A DNA stretch of 61,500 nt from Enterobacter sp. (GCA_022649305.1 JALCNW010000018.1:1-61500); one strand, 5' to 3'; shown: positions 45,585-55,733, counted from the first letter of the stretch. Notes: generated by a model from the sequence alone, not told the origin. Translations and numbers: made by a program.

Positions 45585-46904
45585 ATGATTGAAAAAGCTT
45601 CAGAATTACTTGAGAAATTTATAGAGATTGAGAAGATCCAACTCAGCAAAATCGATATGCCCCATATGCCGACATTAGGTTCGGCTTATGAAGAAATAAC
45701 AAGGTAAGGGATTGATCAAAGTTACATCCTTCCTGAAGGATTGGATCTTAAAGTGGTGTCGGGTTTCATATCGATAGACGGCAATTTATTACCTCAACAA
45801 ATTGATGGTATGTTGGTTTGCGGTGATGGTCAGCAATATGGAAGAACAAAAGAATTTATATACCCAATAGATCAAGTTCTATGCATATTTGAAGTTAAGA
45901 AGACGCTAAAAAAATCAGATTACATAGATGCATTTGATCACCTTAGAATTATTAGAAGTAAGTATGAAAAATATTTTGAATCCAGATTGAGAAGGTCTTT
46001 TTTTTCAATCCAGATGTATCTATAGCGAGGAAACACTTCTTTCAAATTACTGGTAAGGAAGGACCTAAGCATTATAGAGACATTCATTCTTTCTCTAGGC
46101 CTGATTCAATTCTTTTTTATGCTCTTGTCCAGGAGAGTTTGGCCCCCGTCAGTATAATCCATGGGTATGGCGGTTATTCTACTGAATATGGTATAAGAAA
46201 TGCATTTGTAGACATTTTAACGATGAAAAAAGAAATATCCGGGCAAGGCTTAGGAGTTCCGAGTTGCCCAACTTTAGTTACAACAAACAATATTAGTATT
46301 GTTAAGGCAAATGGAATGCCTTATCTGGGTATAAACCGAGAACAACAATGGGCAGCATTAGTATCCATGCGAGATAATGCAGCAAGAAGCATGTTAGAGA
46401 TTATTTGGTCTAAAATATCAGTTTATTTTAACGTCGAAATGCCATGGTGCGGCGTTGATGAAATTGAATTTTTTGCTCCTTTGTTGTATGCCATTCCAGT
46501 TGAGGAGGGAGATAAGGTTGGTTGGAAATTTAAATTTATAGAAATGAAAGAGGTGGAATTAAAAAAGAAAATTCTTACAAGGTTGGGAGCCAGAGTTAAT
46601 CGGTGAAGCTTTAAAGAACGTCTTCGATTTAATGTTATTCAATGGTGGGTATATCCATATGGAAGATATGGCTGTTATAGCAAGGGATTTTAATGTCACA
46701 TGTGATGTATTAATTAAAGATATTATGAGTCTATCTTTATTTAAGAGAGTAGGCGATTACATCCGGCCTATTTCTAAAGTCATGCTGCAAGTTACAGATG
46801 CGAACGGTGATAGCTATATGATATCAAATCAAGCTGGCTTAGATATATGGTGCGAAATTAAAGGGTTGGAAAAAAATTATATTAAACTATTAATTATGGA
46901 TTAA
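45585..46904 (+). pseudogene. DUF6602-like gene with nonsense codon and two frameshifts
   Basis: Reading from ATG 45585 (GAGG five bases upstream) gives 40 codons ending GSAYEEITR, then TAA at 45705-45707, then the same frame continues as GIDQSYILPEGLDLKVVSGF. An eight-T run near 45998-46005 loses one base: the frame must slip to keep RRSFFFNPDVSIARKHFFQI. Near 46581-46586 an extra base restores frame 0, giving TRWEPELIGEALKNVF and a C-terminus to 46904. Three lesions in a ~440-codon gene imply decay. QIDGMLVCG and CIFEVKKTL recall a PD-(D/E)xK nuclease-like core, as in DUF6602 proteins. It is very AT-rich, so probably acquired. Confidence 0.78.
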
Positions 46905-46968
46905 TATGTATTTAATAAAACAGTCACCAATCTTAATATCTAGAGTTGATGACTGAATTTAGTGAAAA

Positions 46969-47511
46969 TTAGGCTAGCCGCGGATAGGCATCCGCAATCG
47001 CATCGCCCGTAAACTGCGCTACCCAGCCTTCCGGGTTATCGAAAATACGGATTGCCGTGAAGTTCGGCTCTGAGCCCATATCAAACCAGTGCGGCGTTCC
47101 CGCTGGCACGGAAATCAGGTCGTTTTTGACGCACAGCACTTGGTATACCTGGTCATCGATGTGCAGGCAAAACAGCCCGGCACCTTCGACGAAGAAACGG
47201 ACCTCATCTTCGCCATGGGTATGTTCGTTAAGGAACTTCGCGCGCAGGGCCTCTTTCTGCGGGTTATCCGCACGTAGGCTGATGACATCCCAGCTCTTAT
47301 AACCTTTCTCAGCCACCAGCTTATCGATGGCGTGCTGATAAGCCTCGATCACCACATCTGGTGCAGGATCGCGACCTAAATCGCGGTCGGCTTCCCAGCG
47401 TTCAAAACGCACGCCGCGCGCGTTGAGCTTCGCGGCAATATCAGCGGCGTCGGTGCTGTGCCACAGCGGCTCGCGGGTCTCGGTTTCAGAATAAATCGTT
47501 AATGCGCTCAT
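46969..47511 (-). CDS. mtnD: Acireductone dioxygenase MtnD
   Basis: A 180-residue cupin. Metal ligands lie in [15 protein letters not shown] (His, His, Glu) and [10 protein letters not shown] (His). With iron it turns acireductone into the methionine 2-oxo acid and formate; with nickel it makes an off-pathway product. The start overlaps the mtnC stop by four bases. Last gene of mtnBCD. Confidence 0.95.
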   Translation of the reverse strand: MSALTIYSETETREPLWHSTDAADIAAKLNARGVRFERWEADRDLGRDPAPDVVIEAYQHAIDKLVAEKGYKSWDVISLRADNPQKEALRAKFLNEHTHGEDEVRFFVEGAGLFCLHIDDQVYQVLCVKNDLISVPAGTPHWFDMGSEPNFTAIRIFDNPEGWVAQFTGDAIADAYPRLA

Positions 47512-48197
47512 GAAGGGATCTGCTCCGGATTAATCTCGTCGAATTGATGCACCTGATGATGGTGGCTCGCGCCGTCTTCATCGCCGCGAATCAGCTGTAG
47601 GGTGCGAAAACCAGCCTGTTCAGCGGCGTCCAGCTCCTGATGAATGTCGGAGAGGAACAGGATCTGCGAGGGGGCAACGCCAATCTGTGTCGCGATGTTC
47701 TGATAAGACTGAACCTCGCGCTTGGCACCGATGTGGGTGTCAAAGTATCCGCTGAACAGATGAGTAATATCACCTTCGTCGCTGTAGCCAAATAACAGTT
47801 TTTGCGCAGCAACGGATCCAGAGGAATAAACATAGAGATCAATCCCTTGCGCTTTCCATTTTTCGAGCGATGGCAAAACGTCCGGGTAAAGTTGACCGGT
47901 GAAGTCACCGTTCACGTAGCCGTCCTGCCAGATAATGCCTTGCAGGGCTTTCAACGCGGTTGATTTACGATCGTCGTCCATAAAGGCAAACAGCGTGTCG
48001 ATAAGTTCGCTGATGCTGGCGTGCGGTGCGCCAATTTCATCACGCAGATTGTCCAGAATGGATTTCACCGGCTCGGCGTAAAGCTGTGCGGTGACAAACC
48101 CCGCCAGCCGCTCGCGCGCATAGGGAAACAACACATTGTGAACAAAACGAATATCGCTGGTGGTGCCTTCAATATCCGTCACTATCGCGCGAATCAT
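47508..48197 (-). CDS. mtnC: Enolase-phosphatase MtnC
   Basis: A 229-residue HAD-family bifunctional enzyme: [20 protein letters not shown] (motif I with an atypical DxE), [16 protein letters not shown] (motif II) and [19 protein letters not shown] (motif IV). It enolises and dephosphorylates the diketo intermediate to acireductone. ATG 48197 follows GGAGAG and overlaps mtnB by four bases. Confidence 0.95.
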   Translation of the reverse strand: MIRAIVTDIEGTTSDIRFVHNVLFPYARERLAGFVTAQLYAEPVKSILDNLRDEIGAPHASISELIDTLFAFMDDDRKSTALKALQGIIWQDGYVNGDFTGQLYPDVLPSLEKWKAQGIDLYVYSSGSVAAQKLLFGYSDEGDITHLFSGYFDTHIGAKREVQSYQNIATQIGVAPSQILFLSDIHQELDAAEQAGFRTLQLIRGDEDGASHHHQVHQFDEINPEQIPS

Positions 48198-48808
48198 AAT
48201 CTCTCCAGTTGTCGTAAACGCATTTCGCATTCAAATAAGAATTCCAGACCTTCCAGGTGACGGCGGGCCTCGGCCACGTCGCGTCCCCAGCAGGTTAAGC
48301 CATGGCCGCGCAGAAGAAAACCATAATTAAGTATCGTTTCCTGGGCGTAATGGGCGATTCGCGCGGCGAGGGCGTCAATGTCCTGGTCATTATCGAACAC
48401 CGGAATCGTCACGGTATCGAGATGCGAGGTTTGCCCGGTGAGGGATTTCTGCATTTCAAAGCCGCTGATGTGCAGTTCTGGCTTTTTGGTCAGGCGCGAC
48501 AGCACTGTGGCGTTGACGGTATGAACGTGCAGCACCGCATTGGCCTGCGGGAACAGGCGATAAATCAGCGTATGTAATCCCGTTTCCGCCGAAGGCTTGC
48601 GACCGGACGGCGCGCGGTTGCTGGCGATTTCGACCTGTAGAAAATCGTCGGTCGTCAGGCTGCCTTTGTCTTTACCCGATTCGCTGAGCCAGCAAAGATG
48701 GTCATCCTGACGAATGGACATATTGCCGCCGGTCGCCGGAGCCCAGCCTTTTGCGCCAATCCAGCGGCAGGCATCGACCAGTTGTGTGAGTTGCAGGTTG
48801 TCTGTCAT
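48194..48808 (-). CDS. mtnB: Methylthioribulose-1-phosphate dehydratase MtnB
   Basis: A 204-residue class II aldolase-like dehydratase. Zinc ligands are in [13 protein letters not shown] (two His) and [11 protein letters not shown] (His); [13 protein letters not shown] begins the active-site fold. First gene of mtnBCD, divergent from mtnE with a MetJ box between. Confidence 0.95.
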   Translation of the reverse strand: MTDNLQLTQLVDACRWIGAKGWAPATGGNMSIRQDDHLCWLSESGKDKGSLTTDDFLQVEIASNRAPSGRKPSAETGLHTLIYRLFPQANAVLHVHTVNATVLSRLTKKPELHISGFEMQKSLTGQTSHLDTVTIPVFDNDQDIDALAARIAHYAQETILNYGFLLRGHGLTCWGRDVAEARRHLEGLEFLFECEMRLRQLERL

Positions 48809-48848
48809 TTCCTTTTACCTCTGTCGGCCAGGAATATTGATATGATTT

Positions 48849-48864
48849 AGACGTCTAAGCGTCT
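48849..48864. promoter_or_regulatory. MetJ box in the mtnB-mtnE divergent gap
   Basis: AGACGTCT (8/8) adjoins AAGCGTCT (6/8). Two tandem met boxes are enough for MetJ binding, so mtnBCD and mtnE should share repression with mtnK/mtnA. Confidence 0.8.
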
Positions 48865-48931
48865 TGATTGCCAAAGACTAACATCGTGTTATAGTGGCAG
48901 CAACATAAGTATTACACGCAGGCACCGCATA

Positions 48932-50092
48932 ATGAGCAATAACCCGTTGATTCCGCAAAGCAAACTGCCCAACCTCGGCACGACGATTTTCACGCAAATG
49001 AGTGCGTTAGCGCAGCAGCATAATGCGATTAACCTTTCACAAGGTTTTCCGGATTTTGACGGACCGACATATTTGCAGGAGCGTCTGGCGTATCACGTGT
49101 CGCAGGGCGCGAATCAATACGCCCCAATGACCGGTGCGCAACCGCTGCGTGAAGCGATTGCTGATAAAACGGCTGAGCTTTACGGCTATAAACCCGATGC
49201 CAACAGCGAAGTGACGGTGACGGCTGGGGCGACCGAAGCGCTGTACGCAGCCATCACCGCGCTGGTGCGTACCGGCGATGAAGTGATTTGCTTTGATCCG
49301 AGCTACGACAGCTACGCGCCTGCCGTTGAGCTTTCTGGTGGGGTGGTAAAAAGAATCGCGCTTCAGCCGCCGCATTTTCGCCCGGACTGGCACGCTTTTG
49401 CGGCCCTCCTGAGCGATAAAACGCGTCTGGTTATCCTGAACACACCGCATAATCCGTCGGCGACCGTGTGGCAAAAAGCCGATTTTGCCGCGCTGTGGCA
49501 GGCCATTGCCGAACGTGAAATTTACGTTCTGAGCGATGAGGTCTACGAACATATCTGTTTTGCGAAAGAGGGTCACTCCAGCGTGTTAGCGCATCCGCAG
49601 CTGCGCGAGCGCGCGATTGCGGTTTCATCATTTGGCAAAACTTATCACATGACCGGCTGGAAGGTGGGTTATTGCGTAGCGCCTGCGGCTATCAGCGCGG
49701 AACTGCGCAAGGTACATCAGTATTTGACGTTTGCCGTCAATACCCCGGCGCAGCTGGCGCTGGCGGATATGCTGCGCGCAGAGCCGGAACACTATCGTGA
49801 GCTGCCGGAATTTTACCGCGCGCGACGGGATCTGTTTGTGAATGCCTTGAGCGCCAGCCGTCTGGAGATATTGCCGAGTGAAGGAACCTATTTTCTGCTG
49901 GCGGACTACAGTGCGATTTCCAGTCTGGACGATGTGCGCTTTTGCCAGTGGTTAACCAAAGAAGCGGGCGTAGCGGCCATTCCATTATCGGTATTTTGCG
50001 CCGATCCTTTCCCGCATAAGCTGATTCGTCTTTGCTTTGCAAAACAGGAATCGACGCTGCTGGCAGCGGCAGAGCGCCTGAACGTGTTGTAA
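48932..50092 (+). CDS. mtnE: Methionine aminotransferase YbdL/MtnE
   Basis: A 386-residue fold-type I PLP aminotransferase: INLSQGFPDFDGP, AGATEALYAAI, LNTPHNPSATVW, LSDEVYEHICF and the PLP lysine in SSFGKTYHMTGWKVGY. It converts 4-methylthio-2-oxobutanoate to methionine, the last salvage step. E. coli retains it as ybdL although it lacks the rest of the pathway; here the whole route is present. Confidence 0.95.
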   Translation: MSNNPLIPQSKLPNLGTTIFTQMSALAQQHNAINLSQGFPDFDGPTYLQERLAYHVSQGANQYAPMTGAQPLREAIADKTAELYGYKPDANSEVTVTAGATEALYAAITALVRTGDEVICFDPSYDSYAPAVELSGGVVKRIALQPPHFRPDWHAFAALLSDKTRLVILNTPHNPSATVWQKADFAALWQAIAEREIYVLSDEVYEHICFAKEGHSSVLAHPQLRERAIAVSSFGKTYHMTGWKVGYCVAPAAISAELRKVHQYLTFAVNTPAQLALADMLRAEPEHYRELPEFYRARRDLFVNALSASRLEILPSEGTYFLLADYSAISSLDDVRFCQWLTKEAGVAAIPLSVFCADPFPHKLIRLCFAKQESTLLAAAERLNVL

Positions 50093-50716
50093 TTATTTTA
50101 CCGTCCAGCCTTCTGAATAACGACGGTCTGCAAACAGTTCAAGCAGACCGTTGATTTGCTTCAGACGCAGCACTTCGTCGCTGTCCATTCCTAGCTCTTT
50201 ACCAATTTTCTCGTCATCCCAGTCAAGCAGAGACAGTTCCCGCACGATCTCAGACATGGCGTTGATTTGATGGCGTCCACGTGCGCGGTTGTGGCGAATC
50301 GTCGCGGCCATACGGTCGAACTTCTCCTGCCTTTCTTTGCGCAGACAGGTCACGGGCAAATAGCCTTTAAGTTGCCGCCTTAATGTTGCTTTACTTTTCC
50401 CGATTTCATGACGGTGAAAGCCATCGATAATTTCGTAATGATGGGACTCGTTTTCGGACACCACGATAGGTTGCGTGAAGCCATCTAACTCAAGGGATTT
50501 ACTCAGAAGCCGTTTTTCGGGCGGGGCAACGTTATTCGGGTTGTAATCGTTGGCGGTGATATCGTCCTGTTTAATCCACAGCACACAGTCGACGGGTTGA
50601 TCGCGAAAAGGACTTAGCTGGTGAATAGCCTGGCGTAAAGCATTTATGGCCTCAATGCGCTCCGCGTCAGGTAGAGCCGAAAGATAACATTCCATCGCGC
50701 TTATGATTCTTTGCAT
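50093..50716 (-). CDS. ybdM: ParB-like nuclease-domain protein YbdM (IbrB type)
   Basis: A 207-residue protein with a ParB/Srx-like N-domain: VDCVLWIKQDDITANDYNPN, PIVVSENESHHYEIIDGFHRH and a helical DNA-binding-like tail. ATG 50716 is used because GGGGA lies five bases upstream; the in-frame ATG at 50728 has its SD adjoining it. It overlaps ybdN by 16 bases, and the two homologues IbrA/IbrB act together on expression of Ig-binding surface proteins in some E. coli. Its biochemical role is unsettled. Confidence 0.88.
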   Translation of the reverse strand: MQRIISAMECYLSALPDAERIEAINALRQAIHQLSPFRDQPVDCVLWIKQDDITANDYNPNNVAPPEKRLLSKSLELDGFTQPIVVSENESHHYEIIDGFHRHEIGKSKATLRRQLKGYLPVTCLRKERQEKFDRMAATIRHNRARGRHQINAMSEIVRELSLLDWDDEKIGKELGMDSDEVLRLKQINGLLELFADRRYSEGWTVK

Positions 50717-51924
50717 AATATTCCCCATTCCTTGCGTTTATTTTTCATGCGTTCATTGTAGCGTTGATAATGGTTTGGTTTATTTGGGCTAAAATAAAGC
50801 GCCCGACACCAATAATCGTTATTCAGTAGCACTTTGCAAATTCGCCGCCATGACGGAATATCTTTTGAGCCAATATCACCCGTTTGCGTGTCAGGAATAT
50901 CGGTCATTCCTTTCTTTTGATACCAGTGTAAATAAACAGCAATTTTATTACGATAATGCTCTGCGGTAGTTTGCGGCATGCTGTCCAGCAGCAGTATGGC
51001 ATATTGATACCAGCAGAGGTGATCGGGTTTGAGTAGTTTTCGATGGCCATAAAAGTGATTATCGTGGCCCGCATAGATACCGCCGCTTCTGACACCGCTG
51101 ACGCGCTCGCACATCGCTGCCCAGCGTTCGGGCTCAACAACATGATACAGCCACAATCCTTGCCGTTGCTCCGGGCCAAAGGGTTCGCAGATGCGCATGT
51201 AACGGGGCGGTACACCGGCCTGATACATCAGGTTGTACAATGGGTTATAGCAACACTTCGTTTTAGCAAACCACGTCCAGATATCTGCCGTTTTCCAGTC
51301 ATATATCGGATAGACATACCAGGCATGCCCGCCCGGAGCCATGCTGGTCCAGGGCTTATCATCGGCAAAACGCTGTTTGCGCGCGTTGGCTATAGTGAGG
51401 AAACGGTTATAGGACTCGTCAGCTCGAATGCCGATCAACACGGCGGCAGGCCGTTGTTCGGCAAACCAGTCAGAAAAGGCTCTGACAAAGGCTTCAAAGG
51501 TCATTCCCTGCTGATAAAAATCAAAAAAATTCGGGTCGGTTATCGCGTCTTCTGGCGGTTGTCGAACCCAGTTTGTACCGGGCTCCCAACACTGCCACTC
51601 GGGTTGATATTGGGAAAGGGCATTTTGGGTGGTTAACGGCAGGGCAACCCAAAAAAAACGATCGATGACATCGCTATATTGCCTCCGCATCGTTTCGACA
51701 TGTTCGATAGTGCAGGAAAACTGTGCTTCCCAGTCGATAAACAAAACGCTTATTTTCTTGTTTTGCTTTCGCGCAATTTGCGCGGTCAGGTGAAGCATGA
51801 TGGTCGAGTCTTTACCGCCAGAAAAAGAGACGCAAACCTGAGGTAAATTCTCAAGTGTCCATTCTATTCGTTCAACTGCAGCCTCAAGAACATTTAGTAC
51901 AAGGGGATATTTGTATATTGACAT
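50701..51924 (-). CDS. ybdN: PAPS-reductase-like protein YbdN (IbrA type)
   Basis: A 407-residue adenine nucleotide alpha-hydrolase family protein: the PP-loop is VCVSFSGGKDSTIMLHLTAQ (near residue 32), then ISVLFIDWEAQF. The C-terminal part is DUF3440-like (WRRICKVLLNNDYWCRALYF). ATG 51924 (MSIYKYPLVLN) fits E. coli YbdN; an upstream TTG would add two residues. It is co-transcribed with ybdM. The pair resembles the sulfur-handling and ParB-like proteins of DNA phosphorothioation systems, but no dnd genes are here. Confidence 0.9.
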   Translation of the reverse strand: MSIYKYPLVLNVLEAAVERIEWTLENLPQVCVSFSGGKDSTIMLHLTAQIARKQNKKISVLFIDWEAQFSCTIEHVETMRRQYSDVIDRFFWVALPLTTQNALSQYQPEWQCWEPGTNWVRQPPEDAITDPNFFDFYQQGMTFEAFVRAFSDWFAEQRPAAVLIGIRADESYNRFLTIANARKQRFADDKPWTSMAPGGHAWYVYPIYDWKTADIWTWFAKTKCCYNPLYNLMYQAGVPPRYMRICEPFGPEQRQGLWLYHVVEPERWAAMCERVSGVRSGGIYAGHDNHFYGHRKLLKPDHLCWYQYAILLLDSMPQTTAEHYRNKIAVYLHWYQKKGMTDIPDTQTGDIGSKDIPSWRRICKVLLNNDYWCRALYFSPNKPNHYQRYNERMKNKRKEWGILCKES

Positions 51925-52032
51925 GAACAATCGCTTCCTGGGTAATCAATACCGGATGGGTCACCGTCAATGATGAGTAAGCATACTATTCATGAAAAGC
52001 GTCACAGATAAAAGTAAAAAATAGTAATTATT

Positions 52033-52932
52033 TTAATCTATGGGAATTTGAGTAATGAAATCAGAAAAGGCCTTGCTATTGAGCGATGCGCGGTTATACA
52101 ACATGAAAACTTGCGGTTGCGGTAATTCAAAAGGCATGGCGACTTTTTTAAGGTTAAACACTGAAGCGTATGTTTCGAATATGGGAAGGGGAATGTAGCC
52201 AATTAAATCAGATGCGCTAATAATATTGATTATTGAAATGAATGAGTCGCTACGAAACGCAATTGTCCTTTCAGGCAGCAATGGCAAGATTGATGTCTGG
52301 AACTCTTGTACACCTGGCTCGTTACTGGCCATTTGCGTGTGCTTTTCTGCCAGCATTTGTTCTTTTGTGATGCTATCACCAATACGAGGGTGATCCATTC
52401 GGCAGACCAATACCATCTTTACCGAGCGAAACGGAGTACAGACGATTGAGCGGTTGCTGACAGGGAAAAGTGTAAACACCATGTCTGCCTTACGGTAGGC
52501 AAGTAAATCCTCGGCTGCTTCAGCAGAAACAGTTATATCATATTGTTCTATATCGAAACTTTCTCTTTCAATAAGTAACAACAGAGGATTGAGCAATCTC
52601 CCCGGCGTAATAATCTGTGGGCCATAGATGATGAATTTTTTGGTCAGGTCAGATGCATGGGTAATGTTGATAGTTTGCTCTAACTGATTTAGATTTTGCT
52701 CAAGATGAATGTGGAGATTGGTCCCCACGGTAGTAGGTGTGATTCCCTTCCCGGAACGGATAAACAGAGGGTCATTAAGCTGATTACGTAACCGTTGTAG
52801 CGACTGACTGACGGCTGGGGGGGTGATGTGTAAGGTTTCTGCAGCTTTACTGATGCTGAGATGTTGGTAGATGCATTCGAATATGACTAAAAGATTGAGA
52901 TCGAATTTTTTAAGGTCGTAAAGATTAGCCAT
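52033..52932 (-). CDS. ybdO: LysR-type regulator YbdO (CitR)
   Basis: A 299-residue LysR-type regulator. The N-terminal HTH is LSISKAAETLHITPPAVSQSLQRLRNQL without long gaps, and the C-terminal sensor domain spans ~90-299. It matches E. coli YbdO by position after ybdN and by the opening MANLYDLKKFDLNLLVIFEC. E. coli YbdO/CitR has been linked to citrate and acid-stress genes. Coding is AT-rich, as typical for this gene. Confidence 0.88.
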   Translation of the reverse strand: MANLYDLKKFDLNLLVIFECIYQHLSISKAAETLHITPPAVSQSLQRLRNQLNDPLFIRSGKGITPTTVGTNLHIHLEQNLNQLEQTINITHASDLTKKFIIYGPQIITPGRLLNPLLLLIERESFDIEQYDITVSAEAAEDLLAYRKADMVFTLFPVSNRSIVCTPFRSVKMVLVCRMDHPRIGDSITKEQMLAEKHTQMASNEPGVQEFQTSILPLLPERTIAFRSDSFISIINIISASDLIGYIPLPIFETYASVFNLKKVAMPFELPQPQVFMLYNRASLNSKAFSDFITQIPID

Positions 52933-53446
52933 AGTTCATCCTGAGAGTGTTGTGGTTATAGTTATCACATACATGCTAACTATAGATGGAAGTTAACCAT
53001 TCACAATCCTTTTGTGATGCTTAACTTAAATCTGCATAAATTCTGACTTAATATATCATGGCTGTGGATTATTAAAATAGTGCCAGAAAAGGAGTTTAAT
53101 TATTTTAATTCTCTAAAGGTCGGTTTGAGGGGTTGAATTACAAGTATCGTTAATGTACTAGCCATCCTGCATTACGATATTCAATTTATCATGGTTATGA
53201 AATGTCATACCCGGTTGTCGTCATTTAAATCTGTCCTTGGGTAATAGGTGACGCCGTGCTTATCGCTACGCATCCCCCGCTTTGACTGGCACTGAATGGT
53301 CCCGCGACGTTTGGTTTGCGAGTTCTGGAATGTCCTCTTATCAAAGTTGTAAGGTTTGACTGATTGATTTGATAAATCGAACGCATTAGCCCTATCAATG
53401 AAAGTTAGTTACCTTAGCTCTCAACGAAAACACGGAGGAAGTACAG
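52933..53446. other. Gene-free 514-bp gap where E. coli carries dsbG
   Basis: No credible coding frame is present on either strand between ybdO and ahpC; E. coli has dsbG in this place. The last ~100 bases (TTGACT at 53356-53361, TATCAA at 53393-53398, GATTTGATAAATCGAACG between) resemble the OxyR-controlled ahpC promoter region, though I cannot place the OxyR footprint precisely. Confidence 0.55.
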
Positions 53447-54010
53447 ATGTCTTTGATTAACACCAAAATTAAACCTTTCAAAAACCAGGCGTTCAAAAAC
53501 GGCGAATTCATCGAAATCACCGAGAAAGATACCGAAGGCCGCTGGAGTGTGTTCTTCTTCTACCCAGCTGACTTTACCTTCGTTTGCCCGACTGAACTCG
53601 GCGATGTGGCAGATCATTATGAAGAGTTGCAGAAGCTGGGCGTAGACGTTTATTCCGTTTCTACCGATACCCACTTCACCCACAAAGCGTGGCACGGCAG
53701 CTCCGAAACCATCGCTAAAATCAAATACGCGATGATCGGCGACCCAACCGGTGCCCTGACCCGTAACTTCGAAAACATGCGTGAAGATGAAGGCCTGGCC
53801 GACCGTGCCACCTTTGTTGTTGACCCGCAGGGCATTATCCAGGCCATCGAAGTGACCGCTGAAGGTATCGGCCGCGACGCATCTGACCTGCTGCGTAAAA
53901 TTAAAGCCGCTCAGTATGTTGCTTCTCACCCAGGCGAAGTGTGCCCGGCGAAGTGGAAAGAAGGCGAAGCGACACTGGCTCCATCTCTGGATCTGGTCGG
54001 TAAAATCTAA
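53447..54010 (+). CDS. ahpC: Alkyl hydroperoxide reductase peroxiredoxin AhpC
   Basis: A 187-residue typical 2-Cys peroxiredoxin. Peroxidatic Cys47 is in FVCPTEL and resolving Cys166 in GEVCPAKWK; Pro and Thr of the active site are in PADFTFVCP. It reduces hydrogen peroxide and organic peroxides and is recycled by AhpF. GGAGG lies nine bases before the ATG. Codon use is highly biased, as expected for an abundant protein. OxyR control is known for the family. Confidence 0.97.
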   Translation: MSLINTKIKPFKNQAFKNGEFIEITEKDTEGRWSVFFFYPADFTFVCPTELGDVADHYEELQKLGVDVYSVSTDTHFTHKAWHGSSETIAKIKYAMIGDPTGALTRNFENMREDEGLADRATFVVDPQGIIQAIEVTAEGIGRDASDLLRKIKAAQYVASHPGEVCPAKWKEGEATLAPSLDLVGKI

Positions 54011-54030
54011 GTTTTTTTGCCCGTCAATCA

Positions 54031-54112
54031 ATGGGCGCATATGCGCCCATTTCATTCCAACACCATGATGCAAGTTGCATTCAGGCTGCCTTTATAAGGC
54101 AACTTGCATGAT
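54031..54112 (+). promoter_or_regulatory. Two hairpins between ahpC and ahpF
   Basis: ATGGGCGCATATGCGCCCAT (54031-54050) is a perfect palindrome just after ahpC. A second stem pairs ATGCAAGTTGC (about 54069) with GCAACTTGCAT (about 54100) around a 20-odd-base loop. Neither has a strong T-run. They fit partial termination or mRNA processing that keeps ahpF below ahpC. Confidence 0.6.
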
Positions 54113-54136
54113 GACGTTTTTAGAGAGGGAAGAATA

Positions 54137-55702
54137 ATGATCGACACAAACATGAAAACCCAACTTAAGGCTTACCTTGAGAAACTGACCAAACCGGTTG
54201 AGCTTATTGCCACACTGGATGACAGCGCGAAATCGACAGAGATCAAAGAACTGCTGGCGGAGATTGCTGAACTGTCACCGAAAGTGACCTTTAAAGAAGA
54301 CAACAGCCTGCCGGTGCGTAAACCGTCTTTCCTGATTACCAACCCAGGATCTGACCAGGGGCCTCGCTTTGCGGGCTCGCCACTGGGACACGAGTTCACC
54401 TCGTTGGTGCTCGCGCTGCTGTGGACCGGCGGTCATCCGTCGAAAGAAGCCCAAACGCTGCTCGAGCAGATCCGCGATATCGACGGTGATTTTGAGTTTG
54501 AAACCTATTACTCGCTCTCGTGCCATAACTGTCCGGACGTGGTGCAGGCGTTAAACCTGATGTCGGTGTTGAACCCGCGCATCAAACACACTGCGATTGA
54601 CGGTGGCGTGTTCCAAAACGAAATCACCGATCGCAATGTGATGGGTGTCCCGGCTGTGTATCTGAACGGCAAAGAATTCGGCCAGGGTCGTATGACACTG
54701 ACGGAAATCGTCGCGAAAGTGGATACCGGTGCGGAAAAACGTACCGCTGATGAGCTGAACAAACGTGATGTTTACGATGTACTGATCGTGGGCTCTGGCC
54801 CGGCAGGCGCGGCGGCTGCGGTATATTCTGCACGTAAAGGCATCCGCACTGGCCTGATGGGCGAGCGTTTTGGCGGCCAGGTTCTGGATACCGTGGATAT
54901 TGAAAACTATATCTCCGTGCCAAAAACCGAAGGCCAGAAACTGGCGGGCGCACTGAAAGCGCACGTAGATGATTATGACGTCGATGTGATCGACAGCCAG
55001 AGCGCCAGCAAGCTGGTACCGACTGCGGTTGAAGGCGGTTTACATCAGATTGAAACCGCATCAGGTGCGGTGCTAAAAGCCCGCAGTATTATCATCGCCA
55101 CTGGCGCAAAATGGCGCAATATGAACGTGCCGGGCGAAGATCAGTATCGTACGAAAGGTGTAACCTATTGTCCGCACTGCGACGGCCCGCTGTTTAAAGG
55201 CAAACGCGTGGCGGTGATTGGCGGCGGTAACTCCGGCGTCGAAGCGGCAATTGACCTCGCGGGTATCGTTGAACACGTTACGTTGCTTGAGTTTGCGCCA
55301 GAGATGAAAGCTGACCAGGTATTGCAGGATAAAGTCCGCAGCCTGAAAAACGTCGATATCGTGCTAAACGCGCAGACAACGGAAGTGAAAGGCGACGGCA
55401 GCAAAGTGACCGGGCTTGAATACCGTGACCGCGTGAGCGGCGACGTTCACAGCGTGGCGCTGTCAGGCATCTTCGTTCAGATTGGGCTGCTGCCAAACAC
55501 GACCTGGCTGGAAGGTGCGATTGAGCGTAATCGCATGGGCGAAATCATGATTGATGCCAAATGCGAAACCAGCGTGAAAGGTATTTTTGCGGCGGGCGAT
55601 TGCACCACTGTACCGTACAAACAAATTATCATTGCGACCGGCGAAGGCGCAAAAGCGTCCCTGAGCGCGTTTGATTATCTGATTCGCACCAAAATTGCAT
55701 AA
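54137..55702 (+). CDS. ahpF: Alkyl hydroperoxide reductase flavoprotein AhpF
   Basis: A 521-residue NADH:AhpC disulfide reductase, same length as E. coli. The N-terminal double thioredoxin-like domain has SLSCHNCP with Cys129/Cys132. The FAD site is [20 protein letters not shown], the redox pair is in [13 protein letters not shown] binding is [12 protein letters not shown], and the FAD tail is [12 protein letters not shown] 54137 ([10 protein letters not shown]) is used; an in-frame ATG 33 bases upstream overlaps the second hairpin. Confidence 0.96.
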   Translation: MIDTNMKTQLKAYLEKLTKPVELIATLDDSAKSTEIKELLAEIAELSPKVTFKEDNSLPVRKPSFLITNPGSDQGPRFAGSPLGHEFTSLVLALLWTGGHPSKEAQTLLEQIRDIDGDFEFETYYSLSCHNCPDVVQALNLMSVLNPRIKHTAIDGGVFQNEITDRNVMGVPAVYLNGKEFGQGRMTLTEIVAKVDTGAEKRTADELNKRDVYDVLIVGSGPAGAAAAVYSARKGIRTGLMGERFGGQVLDTVDIENYISVPKTEGQKLAGALKAHVDDYDVDVIDSQSASKLVPTAVEGGLHQIETASGAVLKARSIIIATGAKWRNMNVPGEDQYRTKGVTYCPHCDGPLFKGKRVAVIGGGNSGVEAAIDLAGIVEHVTLLEFAPEMKADQVLQDKVRSLKNVDIVLNAQTTEVKGDGSKVTGLEYRDRVSGDVHSVALSGIFVQIGLLPNTTWLEGAIERNRMGEIMIDAKCETSVKGIFAAGDCTTVPYKQIIIATGEGAKASLSAFDYLIRTKIA

Positions 55703-55733
55703 TAAAAGAAAGTAAGGCTACACCTGCAATGTG

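Noticed and set aside
53414-54073. 219-codon minus-strand frame opposite ahpC
   Set aside because: Shadow of the highly codon-biased ahpC gene.
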